Source of the DNA: Alphaproteobacteria bacterium TMED109 | GTDB taxonomy: Bacteria; Pseudomonadota; Alphaproteobacteria; TMED109 | Reading direction: 5' to 3' | DNA length: 29,001 bases | Assembly (NCBI GenBank): GCA_002171375.1 | Contig: NHFK01000025.1 | Coordinates: 75,695 to 104,695, forward strand | Shown: positions 15,598 through 24,738 of the stretch, piece after piece | Position numbering within the stretch: position 1 is the first letter of the stretch | How the letters are laid out: the number at the start of each line of letters is the position of its first letter | Program-made: the position numbers and the translations under genes | The notes under the pieces: model-generated | Told to the model about the DNA's origin: nothing | Seen by the model: only the letters and a program-made list of their open reading frames with translations | Database searches by the model: none

Positions 15598-16467
15598 TTA
15601 TCCTTTTGTAGCTCCAGAAGTTAAACCCGCAATATAATAATCCATTAAAAATGCATATACAATTACTGGTGGAGCTGCTGCTAATAATGCTCCTGCCATT
15701 AATCCTCCCCAATGAAAAACGTCCCCTTTGATTAATGTTGTAACAGTACCAACAGTAAGAACCATTTCAGATTCGCTATATATAAATGCTAATGGATATA
15801 AAAATCCTGCCCACGAAACTGTAAATGCAAATATAGTTGCAGCTATCAAACCTGGCATAGCTACCGGTATAAAAACCTTAAGTAGCATTTGCATATGATT
15901 AGCTCCATCTATCAAAGCTGCTTCATCAATTTCTTTAGGAATTGATGAAAAATATCCAATCATTAACCAAGTACAAAATGGTACACTTAATGTTGGGTAT
16001 ACTAAAACAAGCACCCAATAACTATTAAGAAGACCCAACCATCCAACTATTTTAAAGAGAGGAATAAATAATAGAGTGTCTGGAACTAAATAAGTTAAAA
16101 ATATCCCAGTAGCCAGTACTCCAGAACCCCAAAACCTCAACCTAGATAGAGAATAAGCAGCCAAAACACTTATTACCATAGTTATAATCACTACAGATAT
16201 TGTTACAATTATAGTATTTTTAAAAAAGGTTAGAAAAGGAGTTTCTGTAAATAAATATTTATAATGTTCAAAAGTTAAACCTTGTTTTATTAACCAAGGA
16301 TTAGAAGATAATTCTGCTATCTCTTTATTAGTTTTTAATGAGGTAATCAGCATATAATAAGGTGGGAACAAAAAGAAAATAACAAATAATATTAAGCAAC
16401 CATAGGCAGCAAATAATGCCCATCTTCTATTATTATTTATGCTATTTCGATAAGATAGAATTTTCAT
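15598..16467 (-). CDS. carbohydrate ABC transporter permease (MalG/UgpE type)
   Basis: 289 residues with six predicted membrane helices. The cytoplasmic EAA loop that docks with the ATPase is seen as [25 protein letters not shown] (about 183-207; key residues E183, A184, G189, P203, G207). The N-terminal [18 protein letters not shown] segment is typical of MalG-type permeases. The start codon abuts the stop of the upstream permease without a gap, and the stop is five bases before the ATPase start, so the four transport genes are tightly packed. Confidence 0.95.
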   Translation of the reverse strand: MKILSYRNSINNNRRWALFAAYGCLILFVIFFLFPPYYMLITSLKTNKEIAELSSNPWLIKQGLTFEHYKYLFTETPFLTFFKNTIIVTISVVIITMVISVLAAYSLSRLRFWGSGVLATGIFLTYLVPDTLLFIPLFKIVGWLGLLNSYWVLVLVYPTLSVPFCTWLMIGYFSSIPKEIDEAALIDGANHMQMLLKVFIPVAMPGLIAATIFAFTVSWAGFLYPLAFIYSESEMVLTVGTVTTLIKGDVFHWGGLMAGALLAAAPPVIVYAFLMDYYIAGLTSGATKG

Positions 16468-17355
16468 TTATACCTCATTTGTTCTTTTCCTTACATTTCG
16501 TAAAATAATAAATGATAAAACGGCCAAAACAGGAAACATAAATAAAGATACCGCAGCACCAAGAGGAATATCTCCAGATTCTATTCCAACTCTAAAAGCA
16601 TAGGTTGCAAAAAGATGAGTTGTATCAATTGGACCACCTCTTGTTAAAACTCTAACAATATCAAAATTAGCAAAAGTAACAATTATAGAAAAAAGTATTG
16701 TAATTGAAATTATATTTTTCATCATTGGAAGCGTAATAAAAAATAATTTCTGCCAATAATTAGCTCCATCTATAGAAGCTGCTTCATATAAGTCTTCTGG
16801 GATAGACTTTAAAGCTGCTAGATACATAATTAAAAAAAAGGGAGCTCCAACCCATATATTAACTAAAATAATTGAAAATCTTGCCCAAAAAGTTTCACTT
16901 AACCATGGTATTGCATCAATTGATAATTTTTCTAGCAGCCAATTTAAAGCACTATAAGTGGGCTCAAAAAGCCACCACCAACCTAATGTCGATAAAGCAG
17001 GAGGAATAACCCATGGAATTAGTAACATTCCACGCCATTTTCTTTGACCTTTTGAAGGTATTGCATTAATAGAATGTGCTGCAATAAAACCTATTAAAGC
17101 TTTAAAAAATACTGCTACTAAAGCAAAAAATATAGATTGCTGAACTACCAACCAAAATGTTTCTCTTTTGAATAAAAACAAGAAATTAGCAAAACCTACA
17201 AATTTTGTTTCAGCCTTATTTAACGTAGCCAAAAATATAGAATAAAAGAATGGATATATTATCAAACAAGCAACCATTAAAATTAGTGGCAAACACATAA
17301 AAAATGCAATACGGGGTTTTTGCTTTAACCAAATAAATAAATTATTTATTTTCAT
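16468..17355 (-). CDS. carbohydrate ABC transporter permease (MalF/UgpA type)
   Basis: 295 residues with six predicted membrane helices. The EAA-loop signature is EAASIDGANYWQKLFFITLPM (roughly 186-206; key residues E, A, A, D, G, P). IYPFFYSIFLATLNKAET near the N-terminus matches the UgpA/MalF group. Its first base is shared with the stop codon of the binding-protein gene, implying translational coupling, and it is followed with no gap by the second permease. Confidence 0.95.
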   Translation of the reverse strand: MKINNLFIWLKQKPRIAFFMCLPLILMVACLIIYPFFYSIFLATLNKAETKFVGFANFLFLFKRETFWLVVQQSIFFALVAVFFKALIGFIAAHSINAIPSKGQRKWRGMLLIPWVIPPALSTLGWWWLFEPTYSALNWLLEKLSIDAIPWLSETFWARFSIILVNIWVGAPFFLIMYLAALKSIPEDLYEAASIDGANYWQKLFFITLPMMKNIISITILFSIIVTFANFDIVRVLTRGGPIDTTHLFATYAFRVGIESGDIPLGAAVSLFMFPVLAVLSFIILRNVRKRTNEV

Positions 17356-18704
17356 TATCCTCTCATAATACCTTCTAGCTCATTTTCTGCCCATCTAATT
17401 CCTTTTTTGATAGACTGTCCCTTTGAAGTTATCCTAGCGACTAAATTAGCAATAATATATTGTGTTGTGATTTGAGATGCTATTTCAGGAGGAGCAGGAT
17501 AGCCAGGTGCAACTGGAACTTCATCACCCCTCATCGGATAATTATAAAGAACTCCATCAGGAGGAGAAGCGTCTACCCATGTTTTATTATCTTTAAAATG
17601 AGAAATAATTAAGGGAATATCATATCCTTGAGAAGCTTCAACACAAGCATCAACAACAGATTTTTCAGAAACATATCTCAGTAAATCCTTGGCAGCTGAT
17701 TTATTTTGAGCAAAACTCCATATACCCCAATATTGCGAATTATCAGGCCTAAACCTTCCTTTAGGTCCTCTTGGGGCGTCATGATGCCATAAATTTTTAG
17801 CTACATTTGGATTATCTCTTTTTGCAACAGCCCATGCACTAGCTGGATTTGATATAACTGAACCTTCTCCTGAAATAAGCCAGCGATTATTGCTAGAATC
17901 GTCCCATGCATATACACTCTTAGGCATAAATTCTGTTAATTTTTTTAGATATTCCAATACCTCTCGTACAGAATCAGAATCAACTGAAATATCTCCATCT
18001 TTATTTACTAGTTCTGCACCATAAGCTGTAAAAAGAGAACTTAACCAACGACTATCTGGCGTAGCTCCTATAGTAGCTCCAAAAGGTTTGCCAGCTTTAT
18101 ATAATTTTTCTGCCGCTATTAAAAATGTATCATACGTCCAATTATTTATAAGTTCTTCATTTCTATTTTCATTAGCTGGAAACATTTCCTTTAGATCAAT
18201 TCCTGCATGCTCTTTAAACAAATCAAAACGAGAAACAAAAGAATCAAAAAAGGATCCTGTAGGAGCTGGCGCTCCTCTCCAATGACCATCTAAATGAGCA
18301 TAAAAACGTGCTGAATCTAATAAAGGTCCATGTTTATTTATTATATCTTCCACAACATCATCAATTGGATCTAATCTGTGCTTAAACATAGTTCCAAACC
18401 AAGTAGGTAATGAAAATATATCGTGACCAGTTTTTGCTCTAGATTCAGCTTGTGCTGTTAAAAGTAACTTATTCCCTATAGAAGTGATAAAATCTACCTT
18501 AACTTCAACTCCATTCTTCTCTCCCCATTTGACAAGAATATGTCTTAACATATCATCCGCTCCAGGTATCCAATGAGACCATATTCCTAATAATAATTTT
18601 CCTGCTGAATGTGCTGTTTTTACATATGGAGCAGCTATTGTATATCCACCTACTGCACTCACACCCTTTACAAATTTTCTTCTATTTATAGATGCTTTTT
18701 TCAA
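17355..18704 (-). CDS. Tat-exported family-1 ABC solute-binding protein
   Basis: 449 residues, the usual length for a carbohydrate-type extracellular solute-binding protein. It starts at TTG 18704, behind GGGGAGGAAAAGG. The N-terminus MKKASINRRKFVKGVSAVGG carries twin arginines (8-9) and a hydrophobic stretch ending near the AHSA cleavage region, a Tat signal; periplasmic export folded is implied. The mature part has the family's aromatic-rich ligand pocket residues (GIWSHWIPGADD, SLPTWFGTMF, NWTYDTF, YWGIWSFAQ). It heads the operon with two permeases, an ATPase and an oxidoreductase. The ligand, probably a sugar or polyol, cannot be read from the sequence. Confidence 0.93.
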   Translation of the reverse strand: MKKASINRRKFVKGVSAVGGYTIAAPYVKTAHSAGKLLLGIWSHWIPGADDMLRHILVKWGEKNGVEVKVDFITSIGNKLLLTAQAESRAKTGHDIFSLPTWFGTMFKHRLDPIDDVVEDIINKHGPLLDSARFYAHLDGHWRGAPAPTGSFFDSFVSRFDLFKEHAGIDLKEMFPANENRNEELINNWTYDTFLIAAEKLYKAGKPFGATIGATPDSRWLSSLFTAYGAELVNKDGDISVDSDSVREVLEYLKKLTEFMPKSVYAWDDSSNNRWLISGEGSVISNPASAWAVAKRDNPNVAKNLWHHDAPRGPKGRFRPDNSQYWGIWSFAQNKSAAKDLLRYVSEKSVVDACVEASQGYDIPLIISHFKDNKTWVDASPPDGVLYNYPMRGDEVPVAPGYPAPPEIASQITTQYIIANLVARITSKGQSIKKGIRWAENELEGIMRG

Positions 18705-18880
18705 TTCCTTTTCCTCCCCAAAAATGAGTTTAATTTGGTATAATTACAAATAAGGTTATTTAGTTTAATAATACTTTAGGAAAATTTACAAATAATATTT
18801 AAGAAAAATAGACTAATTCTATGCTAAATTGTATTTTAAAAAAAACCAAAGCAAATTATAATTAAAGTGAAAATAAATAA

Positions 18881-19369
18881 ATGAAAATTACTAAATTTAT
18901 AAATATATTAGTTTTAGCAATATTTATCTTTAATATAAATTATGTTAACTCCGAAGATGATATAATTTCACTAAAAGATTTGTATAAACAACAAAATTTA
19001 AAGTCAGAAATAGGAAAACTAAAGTATCTTTCACATTTCTCTTTACAGTGCAGCAGTTTATTTCAAGCTATTAATGAAGTATTGCCAAATAATAATATAC
19101 TGTTAGCCTCCATAAACCTTCAAGAAGGGGCCATTATTACTAAAATTATGCTTCAAAAAACAGAGCAGAGAAAAATTAAAGAAGAAATAGATGAACAAAT
19201 AATATTTATGAAAAATAAATATTTAGACTTAATGAATAAAAATAAAAAAGCTAATGGAAAATATATTAATAGTTCAGGTATAATATCTAATGATCAAGAA
19301 ATATGTAAAAAATTTGTTCCTAGATTTTATAAATTTTTGAGAAGTAATAGTTTTACAATTAAAAAATAA
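18881..19369 (+). CDS. exported protein of unknown function
   Basis: 162 residues. MKITKFINILVLAIFIFNI is a Sec-type signal peptide with likely cleavage near NYVNSE (residues 20-25). The mature protein is rich in Lys, Asn and Glu, has two cysteines (one in LQCSSLF, one in QEICKKF) that could form a disulfide, and a helical Lys/Glu-rich centre (residues about 93-125). No family is recognised. It is divergent from the sugar ABC operon (about 175 bases between) and its last 11 bases overlap the 3' end of the convergent ThDP-enzyme gene. Codon use is as AT-rich as its neighbours. Confidence 0.7.
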   Translation: MKITKFINILVLAIFIFNINYVNSEDDIISLKDLYKQQNLKSEIGKLKYLSHFSLQCSSLFQAINEVLPNNNILLASINLQEGAIITKIMLQKTEQRKIKEEIDEQIIFMKNKYLDLMNKNKKANGKYINSSGIISNDQEICKKFVPRFYKFLRSNSFTIKK

Positions 19370-20930
19370 TTTCGATAAGAAATGGTCCGTTTTTTTTTAT
19401 ACCAATATCTAATGCATCCAAAAGTTTTTTGCAGTCATTAACTTTTATTGCTTCTACGCCCATTCCTTTTGCTATATGTACCCAATCTAAATATGGCCTA
19501 TCTAACGTTAGCATATCTACTGCTCTTGGACCTGGGTTTTGAACACCAACATTGGTAAGCTCACCTCTCAATATTTCATAAGTACGATTGGCAAATATTA
19601 ATATAGTAATATCTAAATTTTCTCTTGCCATAGTCCACAAAGACTGAACTGTATACATTCCACTTCCATCACCTTCTAATAAAACTACTTTTCTATCCGG
19701 ACATGCTACTGCTGCTCCTATCGCAACAGGCATACCATAACCTATAGCTCCTCCTCTATTATTTAACCAATCATGAGGTGGTGCACCAGAAGTTGCAGGA
19801 AAAAAATCTCTTCCAGTAGTAACGGATTCATCCACTACGATAGCATTTTCAGGAAGTTTATTACCTATAGCTAACGCTAATTTTTCCTTAGTAATATTTC
19901 CATTTGGTACTTCTGGCCTTTTATATTCTGCAAGGAATTTAGGAGATTCATTTATAGCACCTAGTTCAACTGCAAGATCAGTTAAAGCAGACAGAATATC
20001 TTCATCTACATCTGCTAAACTCATTATGGGAGTATCTTCCCTATATAATAAACTTGGTTTATCTGGATAACCAAAAAATGCTACAGGAGGCTTAGAACCT
20101 ACTAAAACTAATTGTCCAGCTTTATCTAACATAGCTAGTGCTCTATCAACTACACCTGCTCCAGGTATCCTCAGCATATCTAATCTACCTGCACCTCTAG
20201 ATAAACGAGCATTAGCTGCTTCCGTGATTATACCACATCCAGTCTTTCTTGAGATTTTACCAGCCAGTAAAGTCGCTTCTACCGTTAGCGCCCCTCCTCC
20301 TAAAAGAAGAGTAGAATGCTTACCATTAGAAAGAAACTTAGCTATATTTTGTATAGTTTCTTTATCAACTTTAGTTCTATAAGTAGAATCTTTAGCTTTA
20401 ACAATATCACCTCCTTCTCCCCATGCCGTATCAGCTGGTAAAATAAGAGAAGATATTTGGCCAGGTGCTTTTTTAGCATTCTCTATGGCTTCAGCACCAT
20501 CTTTAGATAATTCTTCAGATTTTTTGGAAGTTTTGACCCAATGCGACATAGGTTTCGCTATTGCTTCTATATCAGATGTTAATGGGGATTCAAGTTCCAG
20601 ATGTTGTAAAGTATGCTGTCCAATTATATTAACCATTCCTGAATTAGCTTTTTTAGCATTATGAATACTAGCTAATCCATTAGCTAAACCTGGTCCTAAA
20701 TGTAATAAAGTAGAAGCAGGCTTTCCACTCATTCTAAAGTATCCGTCTGCAGCACCTGTAATAACACCTTCAAATAAACCCAGTACACATCTAATTCCAG
20801 TAACTTTATCTAAAGCTCCCACAAAGTGCATTTCAGATGTTCCAGGGTTGGAAAAACAAACATCTACTTTATTATGTACAAGAGTTCTTACTAAACTTTC
20901 TGCGCCATTCATTTTTAGTTCAGATTTCAT
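19359..20930 (-). CDS. acetolactate-synthase-like thiamine-diphosphate enzyme
   Basis: 523 residues with the three-domain layout of ThDP decarboxylases: N-terminal PYR domain with the catalytic glutamate in LGLFEGVITGAADGY (E54), a central domain, and a PP domain with the ThDP/Mg motif starting GDGSGMYT (420-427) and ending at N448 (FANR). It is annotated in related genomes as acetolactate synthase large-subunit-like, but it is shorter than IlvB, has no small-subunit gene nearby, and could equally be a benzoylformate-decarboxylase or carboligase relative. It follows an HpcH/HpaI aldolase and a DUF2256 gene on the same strand, so a 2-oxoacid or pyruvate-linked step is plausible. An alternative start is M7. 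Confidence 0.88.
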   Translation of the reverse strand: MKSELKMNGAESLVRTLVHNKVDVCFSNPGTSEMHFVGALDKVTGIRCVLGLFEGVITGAADGYFRMSGKPASTLLHLGPGLANGLASIHNAKKANSGMVNIIGQHTLQHLELESPLTSDIEAIAKPMSHWVKTSKKSEELSKDGAEAIENAKKAPGQISSLILPADTAWGEGGDIVKAKDSTYRTKVDKETIQNIAKFLSNGKHSTLLLGGGALTVEATLLAGKISRKTGCGIITEAANARLSRGAGRLDMLRIPGAGVVDRALAMLDKAGQLVLVGSKPPVAFFGYPDKPSLLYREDTPIMSLADVDEDILSALTDLAVELGAINESPKFLAEYKRPEVPNGNITKEKLALAIGNKLPENAIVVDESVTTGRDFFPATSGAPPHDWLNNRGGAIGYGMPVAIGAAVACPDRKVVLLEGDGSGMYTVQSLWTMARENLDITILIFANRTYEILRGELTNVGVQNPGPRAVDMLTLDRPYLDWVHIAKGMGVEAIKVNDCKKLLDALDIGIKKNGPFLIEIIF

Positions 20931-20938
20931 TTTCTATA

Positions 20939-21085
20939 TTAATTAACCTTTAACTTTTTTGACATACTAGAACATTTTTTTGAACAATATTTTACTTGCT
21001 TCCAATTTAATTTCCATTTTTTTCTCCACTTGAACGGTCTTTTACAGATAATACAAATCTTTTCTGGAAGCTCACTTTTATTCAT
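20939..21085 (-). CDS. DUF2256 small zinc-ribbon protein
   Basis: A 48-residue gene running from ATG 21085 to TAA 20939. The protein begins MNKSELPEKICIICKRPFKW and continues RKKW..., then VKYCSKKC (31-38). The two CxxC/CxxxC pairs (C11, C14, C34, C38) and the RPFxWRKKW segment match the DUF2256 family, small proteins expected to bind zinc; function unknown. It sits 23 bases after the aldolase gene and 8 before the ThDP enzyme, so all three are probably co-transcribed. It is easily missed because of its size, but the cysteine pattern makes the call firm. Confidence 0.9.
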   Translation of the reverse strand: MNKSELPEKICIICKRPFKWRKKWKLNWKQVKYCSKKCSSMSKKLKVN

Positions 21086-21108
21086 TTAAAATATTTATTC
21101 TTAAATAA

Positions 21109-21861
21109 TTATTTTTTTGCATCAGCAATCTCTCTTTTAGATGCTTGCGTTAAAAGCGCTGCATCTGCAGAAATTGTTCCTAAATCATATCCTATATTAA
21201 AACGTTCTTTAACAGTCTTGCCATCTGGACAGTGAATGCCAGTTCTAATATTATATTTTTTACAAGTATCTGCTATATATTTTATACAATCCTCTACTTC
21301 TTTCTCATAAGTGAATGGAACATACCCCATCGTAACAGCTAAATCACTTGGACCTACATATACAGCATCTAATTCTTCTACAGATAATATTTTATCTAAA
21401 TTATCAACTGCTTCAGATGTTTCAATCATTGCAAAGTTAAGTAAAGTATCATTTGCATTCTGAAAATAATCATCCCCTGCGTAAATTCTTGCCCTTACAG
21501 GTCCAAAGCTTCTATTTCCTCTTGGCGCGTACCTACATGCGGAAACAAACTTTACGCATTCTTCTTGTGTATTCACCATTGGACAAATTATACCATAAGC
21601 ACCTGCATCTAAACATTTCATGACCATACTAGGATCATTCCAAGGAACTCTTACCATAGGAGTTATATTATAAGCGGATATAGCTTGTAACATTTCAACA
21701 ACTTTTTGATACCCTACTAGTCCGTGTTGCATATCGAGCGTAATACTATCAAACCCAGAAGCAGCCATTATTTCAGAGCTAAAAGTATTTGCTATTGAAG
21801 ACCAGCCATTTACTATTGATTCACCTTTATCCCAAGCATCTTTTATTCCATTTTTTTTCAT
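21109..21861 (-). CDS. HpcH/HpaI-family class II aldolase
   Basis: 250 residues, a metal-dependent aldolase of the 2-dehydro-3-deoxyglucarate / 4-hydroxy-2-oxo-heptanedioate type, which reversibly cleaves 2-oxo-4-hydroxy acids to pyruvate (or a 2-oxoacid) and an aldehyde. Family residues: H46 in LDMQHG, R71 in MVRVPWNDP, GAYGIICPMV (87-96), the metal-binding glutamate in AMIETSEAV (E147) and aspartate in YVGPSDLAV. It lies 49 bases downstream of selO on the same strand and just upstream of the DUF2256 and ThDP-enzyme genes. Pairing an aldolase that makes pyruvate with a ThDP enzyme that may use it suggests a short catabolic route, which is inference. Confidence 0.92.
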   Translation of the reverse strand: MKKNGIKDAWDKGESIVNGWSSIANTFSSEIMAASGFDSITLDMQHGLVGYQKVVEMLQAISAYNITPMVRVPWNDPSMVMKCLDAGAYGIICPMVNTQEECVKFVSACRYAPRGNRSFGPVRARIYAGDDYFQNANDTLLNFAMIETSEAVDNLDKILSVEELDAVYVGPSDLAVTMGYVPFTYEKEVEDCIKYIADTCKKYNIRTGIHCPDGKTVKERFNIGYDLGTISADAALLTQASKREIADAKK

Positions 21862-21910
21862 AATATCATTCCCCTAATTTTTAGAGCCTTTAATTTATCA
21901 TGAAATAAAA

Positions 21911-23374
21911 CTATGTACCACAAAATGTTTGAGTAACTATTTGATTTATATCAGGAGGTACTTGAAAATTTTTATATTCATTCTGGTCATTGTACGGTTT
22001 ATTTAAAACTTTATTTAGTAATTCAAAATATGAATAATCACCCTCTAATGCTTTATCTATTATTTCTTCTATTCGATGATTTCTTGGAATATAAGAAGGG
22101 TTAATTGAATTAATTAATTTAGCAATATCTTTTTTTTCTTTACCTTCTTGAGATATCCTATGTCTCCAATTATTAATCCATTCATTTATTTTATTCTGAT
22201 TTGAAAAATATTTTTTAAACTCCAAACTATTACTATTAGCTAAAGTACTAAGACCTCTAAACGTTAAAGTAAAATCAGTTTGATCTGTCTCCATTAAATT
22301 TAATAAGTTATCAATTAATTTTTGATCATTTTCATATACTTTTGATAACCCTAATTTATTTCTAAAAATTTTAATCCAATAAGATTTGTATAAATCGGAA
22401 AATTCATCAACTACATTTTGCGCTAAACTTATTGCTTGTTTTTCATTTTCATCAATTAATGGTAATAAACAAGAAGCAAAACACGCTAAATTCCATTTTA
22501 CTATTTCTGGCTGGTTTTTATATGCATATCGTCCCGTTTGATCAATTGAACTAAATACTTTATTAGAGCTATATTCATCCATAAATGCACACGGTCCATA
22601 ATCTATTGTTTCTCCATATATAGATGTATTGTCTGTATTCAATACCCCATGAATAAATCCTATTCCCATCCATTTTGAAACCAGAAGAGCTTGACGTTTA
22701 ATAACCTCTTTTAATAAACTTAAATAAGGATTTTTATCGTTAACACAATTCTGATAATGTCTATTTATTACATAGTCAGCCAAAATTTTTAAACCTTCTA
22801 GGTCTTGCCTAGCAGAAAAATATTGAAATGTTCCTACTCTTACATGACTAAAAGCCACTCTTGTTAAAATTGCACCAGGAAATTCTTTTTCTCTATATAC
22901 ACTTTCCCCAGTTGATATTGCCGATAATGCTCGCGTAGTTGGAACACCCATATTTTCCATTGCTTCACTTAAAACATACTCTCTTAAAATAGGACCCAAC
23001 CAAGCGCGTCCATCTCCCATTCTCGAAAATGGAGTTGGTCCACATCCTTTAAGTTGGATATCTCTTCTACATCCATTTGTATCTATTATTTCTCCTAAAA
23101 GTACAGCTCTACCGTCACCTAATTGAGGAACCCAATGACCAAATTGATGACCAGCATAAGCCATCGCAATAGGTTGAGAGCCTTCTAATAAAGAATTACC
23201 TGAAAAAAACTTTTCAAGATCTATATTATTCAGTTTTATTCCTAAATTATCTGCTAATTGTGTATTTAATTTAATAATATTAGGATTTTTTACAGGCGTA
23301 GGATTAACATTAGCATAAAATTTTTTTGGTAAACGAGCGTAGCTATTATCAAAGGTTATAGAATTTAAATTCAT
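21911..23374 (-). CDS. selO: protein adenylyltransferase SelO (YdiU family)
   Basis: 487 residues, full length for the SelO pseudokinase family, which transfers AMP from ATP to Ser, Thr or Tyr of target proteins, with links to redox homeostasis. Recognisable segments: AYAGHQFGHWVPQLGDGRA (73-90 region), QLKGCGPTPFSR (107-118), GVPTTRALSAISTGE (143-157), and HGVLNTDNTSIYGETIDYGP (242-261) with the inverted-kinase aspartates. The protein ends TFCGT, with cysteine three residues from the C-terminus, the position of selenocysteine in eukaryotic SelO. It is divergent from egtB and may begin the transcript that continues into the aldolase. Confidence 0.95.
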   Translation of the reverse strand: MNLNSITFDNSYARLPKKFYANVNPTPVKNPNIIKLNTQLADNLGIKLNNIDLEKFFSGNSLLEGSQPIAMAYAGHQFGHWVPQLGDGRAVLLGEIIDTNGCRRDIQLKGCGPTPFSRMGDGRAWLGPILREYVLSEAMENMGVPTTRALSAISTGESVYREKEFPGAILTRVAFSHVRVGTFQYFSARQDLEGLKILADYVINRHYQNCVNDKNPYLSLLKEVIKRQALLVSKWMGIGFIHGVLNTDNTSIYGETIDYGPCAFMDEYSSNKVFSSIDQTGRYAYKNQPEIVKWNLACFASCLLPLIDENEKQAISLAQNVVDEFSDLYKSYWIKIFRNKLGLSKVYENDQKLIDNLLNLMETDQTDFTLTFRGLSTLANSNSLEFKKYFSNQNKINEWINNWRHRISQEGKEKKDIAKLINSINPSYIPRNHRIEEIIDKALEGDYSYFELLNKVLNKPYNDQNEYKNFQVPPDINQIVTQTFCGT

Positions 23375-23505
23375 AAAAAAATATCCAATATTTAATAAAA
23401 TAGTACTTTATTAATTATATTACCTTATATAATTTATTTTTAAATACTTAGATATAGTTTAAAATAGTATTAATCATAATTAATAATGAATAAATAGACA
23501 GTATA

Positions 23506-24738
23506 ATGAAAAATAGTGATTTACTTAAGAAGTTTGTTAGTATCAGAAAAAAAACGCTTTCTCTATGCAAATCCCTTGAGATAGAAGATTATGTGGTGCA
23601 ACCTAATGAAGAAGTAAGTCCTATTAAATGGCATTTAGGACATACTTCATGGTTTTTCGAAGAAATTATTTTATTAAAATTTAAAAATAATAAAAAAAGA
23701 TATAACGAAACGTATAATACTATTTTTAATTCTTATTACAAATCAATCGGTAATCATTGGACACAAAACTTGAGAGGTCAATTATCTCGTCCAACAGTTC
23801 AAGAAATTAAAAAATATAGGAATTATATTAATAAAGAAATTAGTAAAATTATTACTTCCAATAAAAATAATAAAAAAATTAATTTTCTTATACAATTAGG
23901 AATAAATCACGAAGAACAACATCAAGAATTAATATTAATGGATATTAAATTTGTATTAAATATAAATTTAAATAATATTAGTTTTTCAAAAAATAACATT
24001 CCTAAAATAAAGCGTAAATTAGAAAAATGGCAGTATTTTGATGAAGGTCTATATTTAGTCGGTGCAGATAATAGGATGTTTACATACGATAATGAAAAAC
24101 CTCAACATAAAGTCTATATTAACCCTTTCAGAATTAATAAACAATACGTAACAAATAATGATTATAAAAAGTTTATAGCACAAAAAGGTTATCAGAAACC
24201 TCAATATTGGTTAAGTAAAGGTTGGGAGTGGGTTAATTCTAATCAGATAAGTTGCCCTCTATATTGGAACTACAATAATAAGGGTACTATAAAAGAATTC
24301 ACTTTACATGGCTTATATTCTTTAATTGGAGATGCTCCAGTATGCCATATAAGCTATTATGAAGCCTCTGCATATGCAAAGTGGGCTGATAGTCGTTTAC
24401 CTACCGAGGAAGAGTCAGAAATATTTTTAAAAACAATAAACTCAAAAAATAAAAACCTAAATAGTAGTAAAAGTATTTACCATGCTAGTGATATAAATTT
24501 ATCTGTAAATAATCTATGGTGGTGGACGAAGAGCCATTATTCATCATATCCTGGTTTTAAGCCTTTTCATGAAGAAATAGAAGAATATAATGAAAAATTT
24601 ATGTGTGGACAATTTGTACTAAAAGGAGGCAGTGTAGCCACACCTTCAGAACATATTAGAAATACATATAGAAACTTTTACGAACCTCATCAAAGGTGGA
24701 TGTTTTCTGGAATTAGATTAGCTAGAGATGTTCAATGA
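23506..24738 (+). CDS. egtB: ergothioneine biosynthesis sulfoxide synthase EgtB
   Basis: 410 residues. EgtB is a non-haem iron enzyme that joins hercynine to cysteine or gamma-glutamylcysteine through oxygen-dependent C-S bond formation. The N-terminal DinB-like domain has the iron histidines: H46 in KWHLGHTSWF and H135/H139 in NHEEQHQE. The C-terminal half is an FGE-sulfatase domain (from about residue 185, YLVGADNRMF, to FSGIRLARD), with SYYEASAYAKWADSRLPTEEE in the middle. The downstream egtD start overlaps its stop (ATGA), supporting the pathway. Genes egtA, egtC and egtE are not in the window, so the sulfur donor and final lyase are not settled. Confidence 0.95.
   Translation: MKNSDLLKKFVSIRKKTLSLCKSLEIEDYVVQPNEEVSPIKWHLGHTSWFFEEIILLKFKNNKKRYNETYNTIFNSYYKSIGNHWTQNLRGQLSRPTVQEIKKYRNYINKEISKIITSNKNNKKINFLIQLGINHEEQHQELILMDIKFVLNINLNNISFSKNNIPKIKRKLEKWQYFDEGLYLVGADNRMFTYDNEKPQHKVYINPFRINKQYVTNNDYKKFIAQKGYQKPQYWLSKGWEWVNSNQISCPLYWNYNNKGTIKEFTLHGLYSLIGDAPVCHISYYEASAYAKWADSRLPTEEESEIFLKTINSKNKNLNSSKSIYHASDINLSVNNLWWWTKSHYSSYPGFKPFHEEIEEYNEKFMCGQFVLKGGSVATPSEHIRNTYRNFYEPHQRWMFSGIRLARDVQ

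Noticed and set aside
15593..15712. N-terminal extension of the ATPase frame
   Set aside because: It runs through the 3' end of the permease gene, and the sequence before MADVDIKG is not protein-like for this family.
23506..24738. EgtB as the selenoneine synthase SenA or ovothiol synthase OvoA
   Set aside because: There is no senB/senC gene beside it and no fused methyltransferase domain; instead an overlapping egtD follows. The adjacent selO does not make selenoneine.
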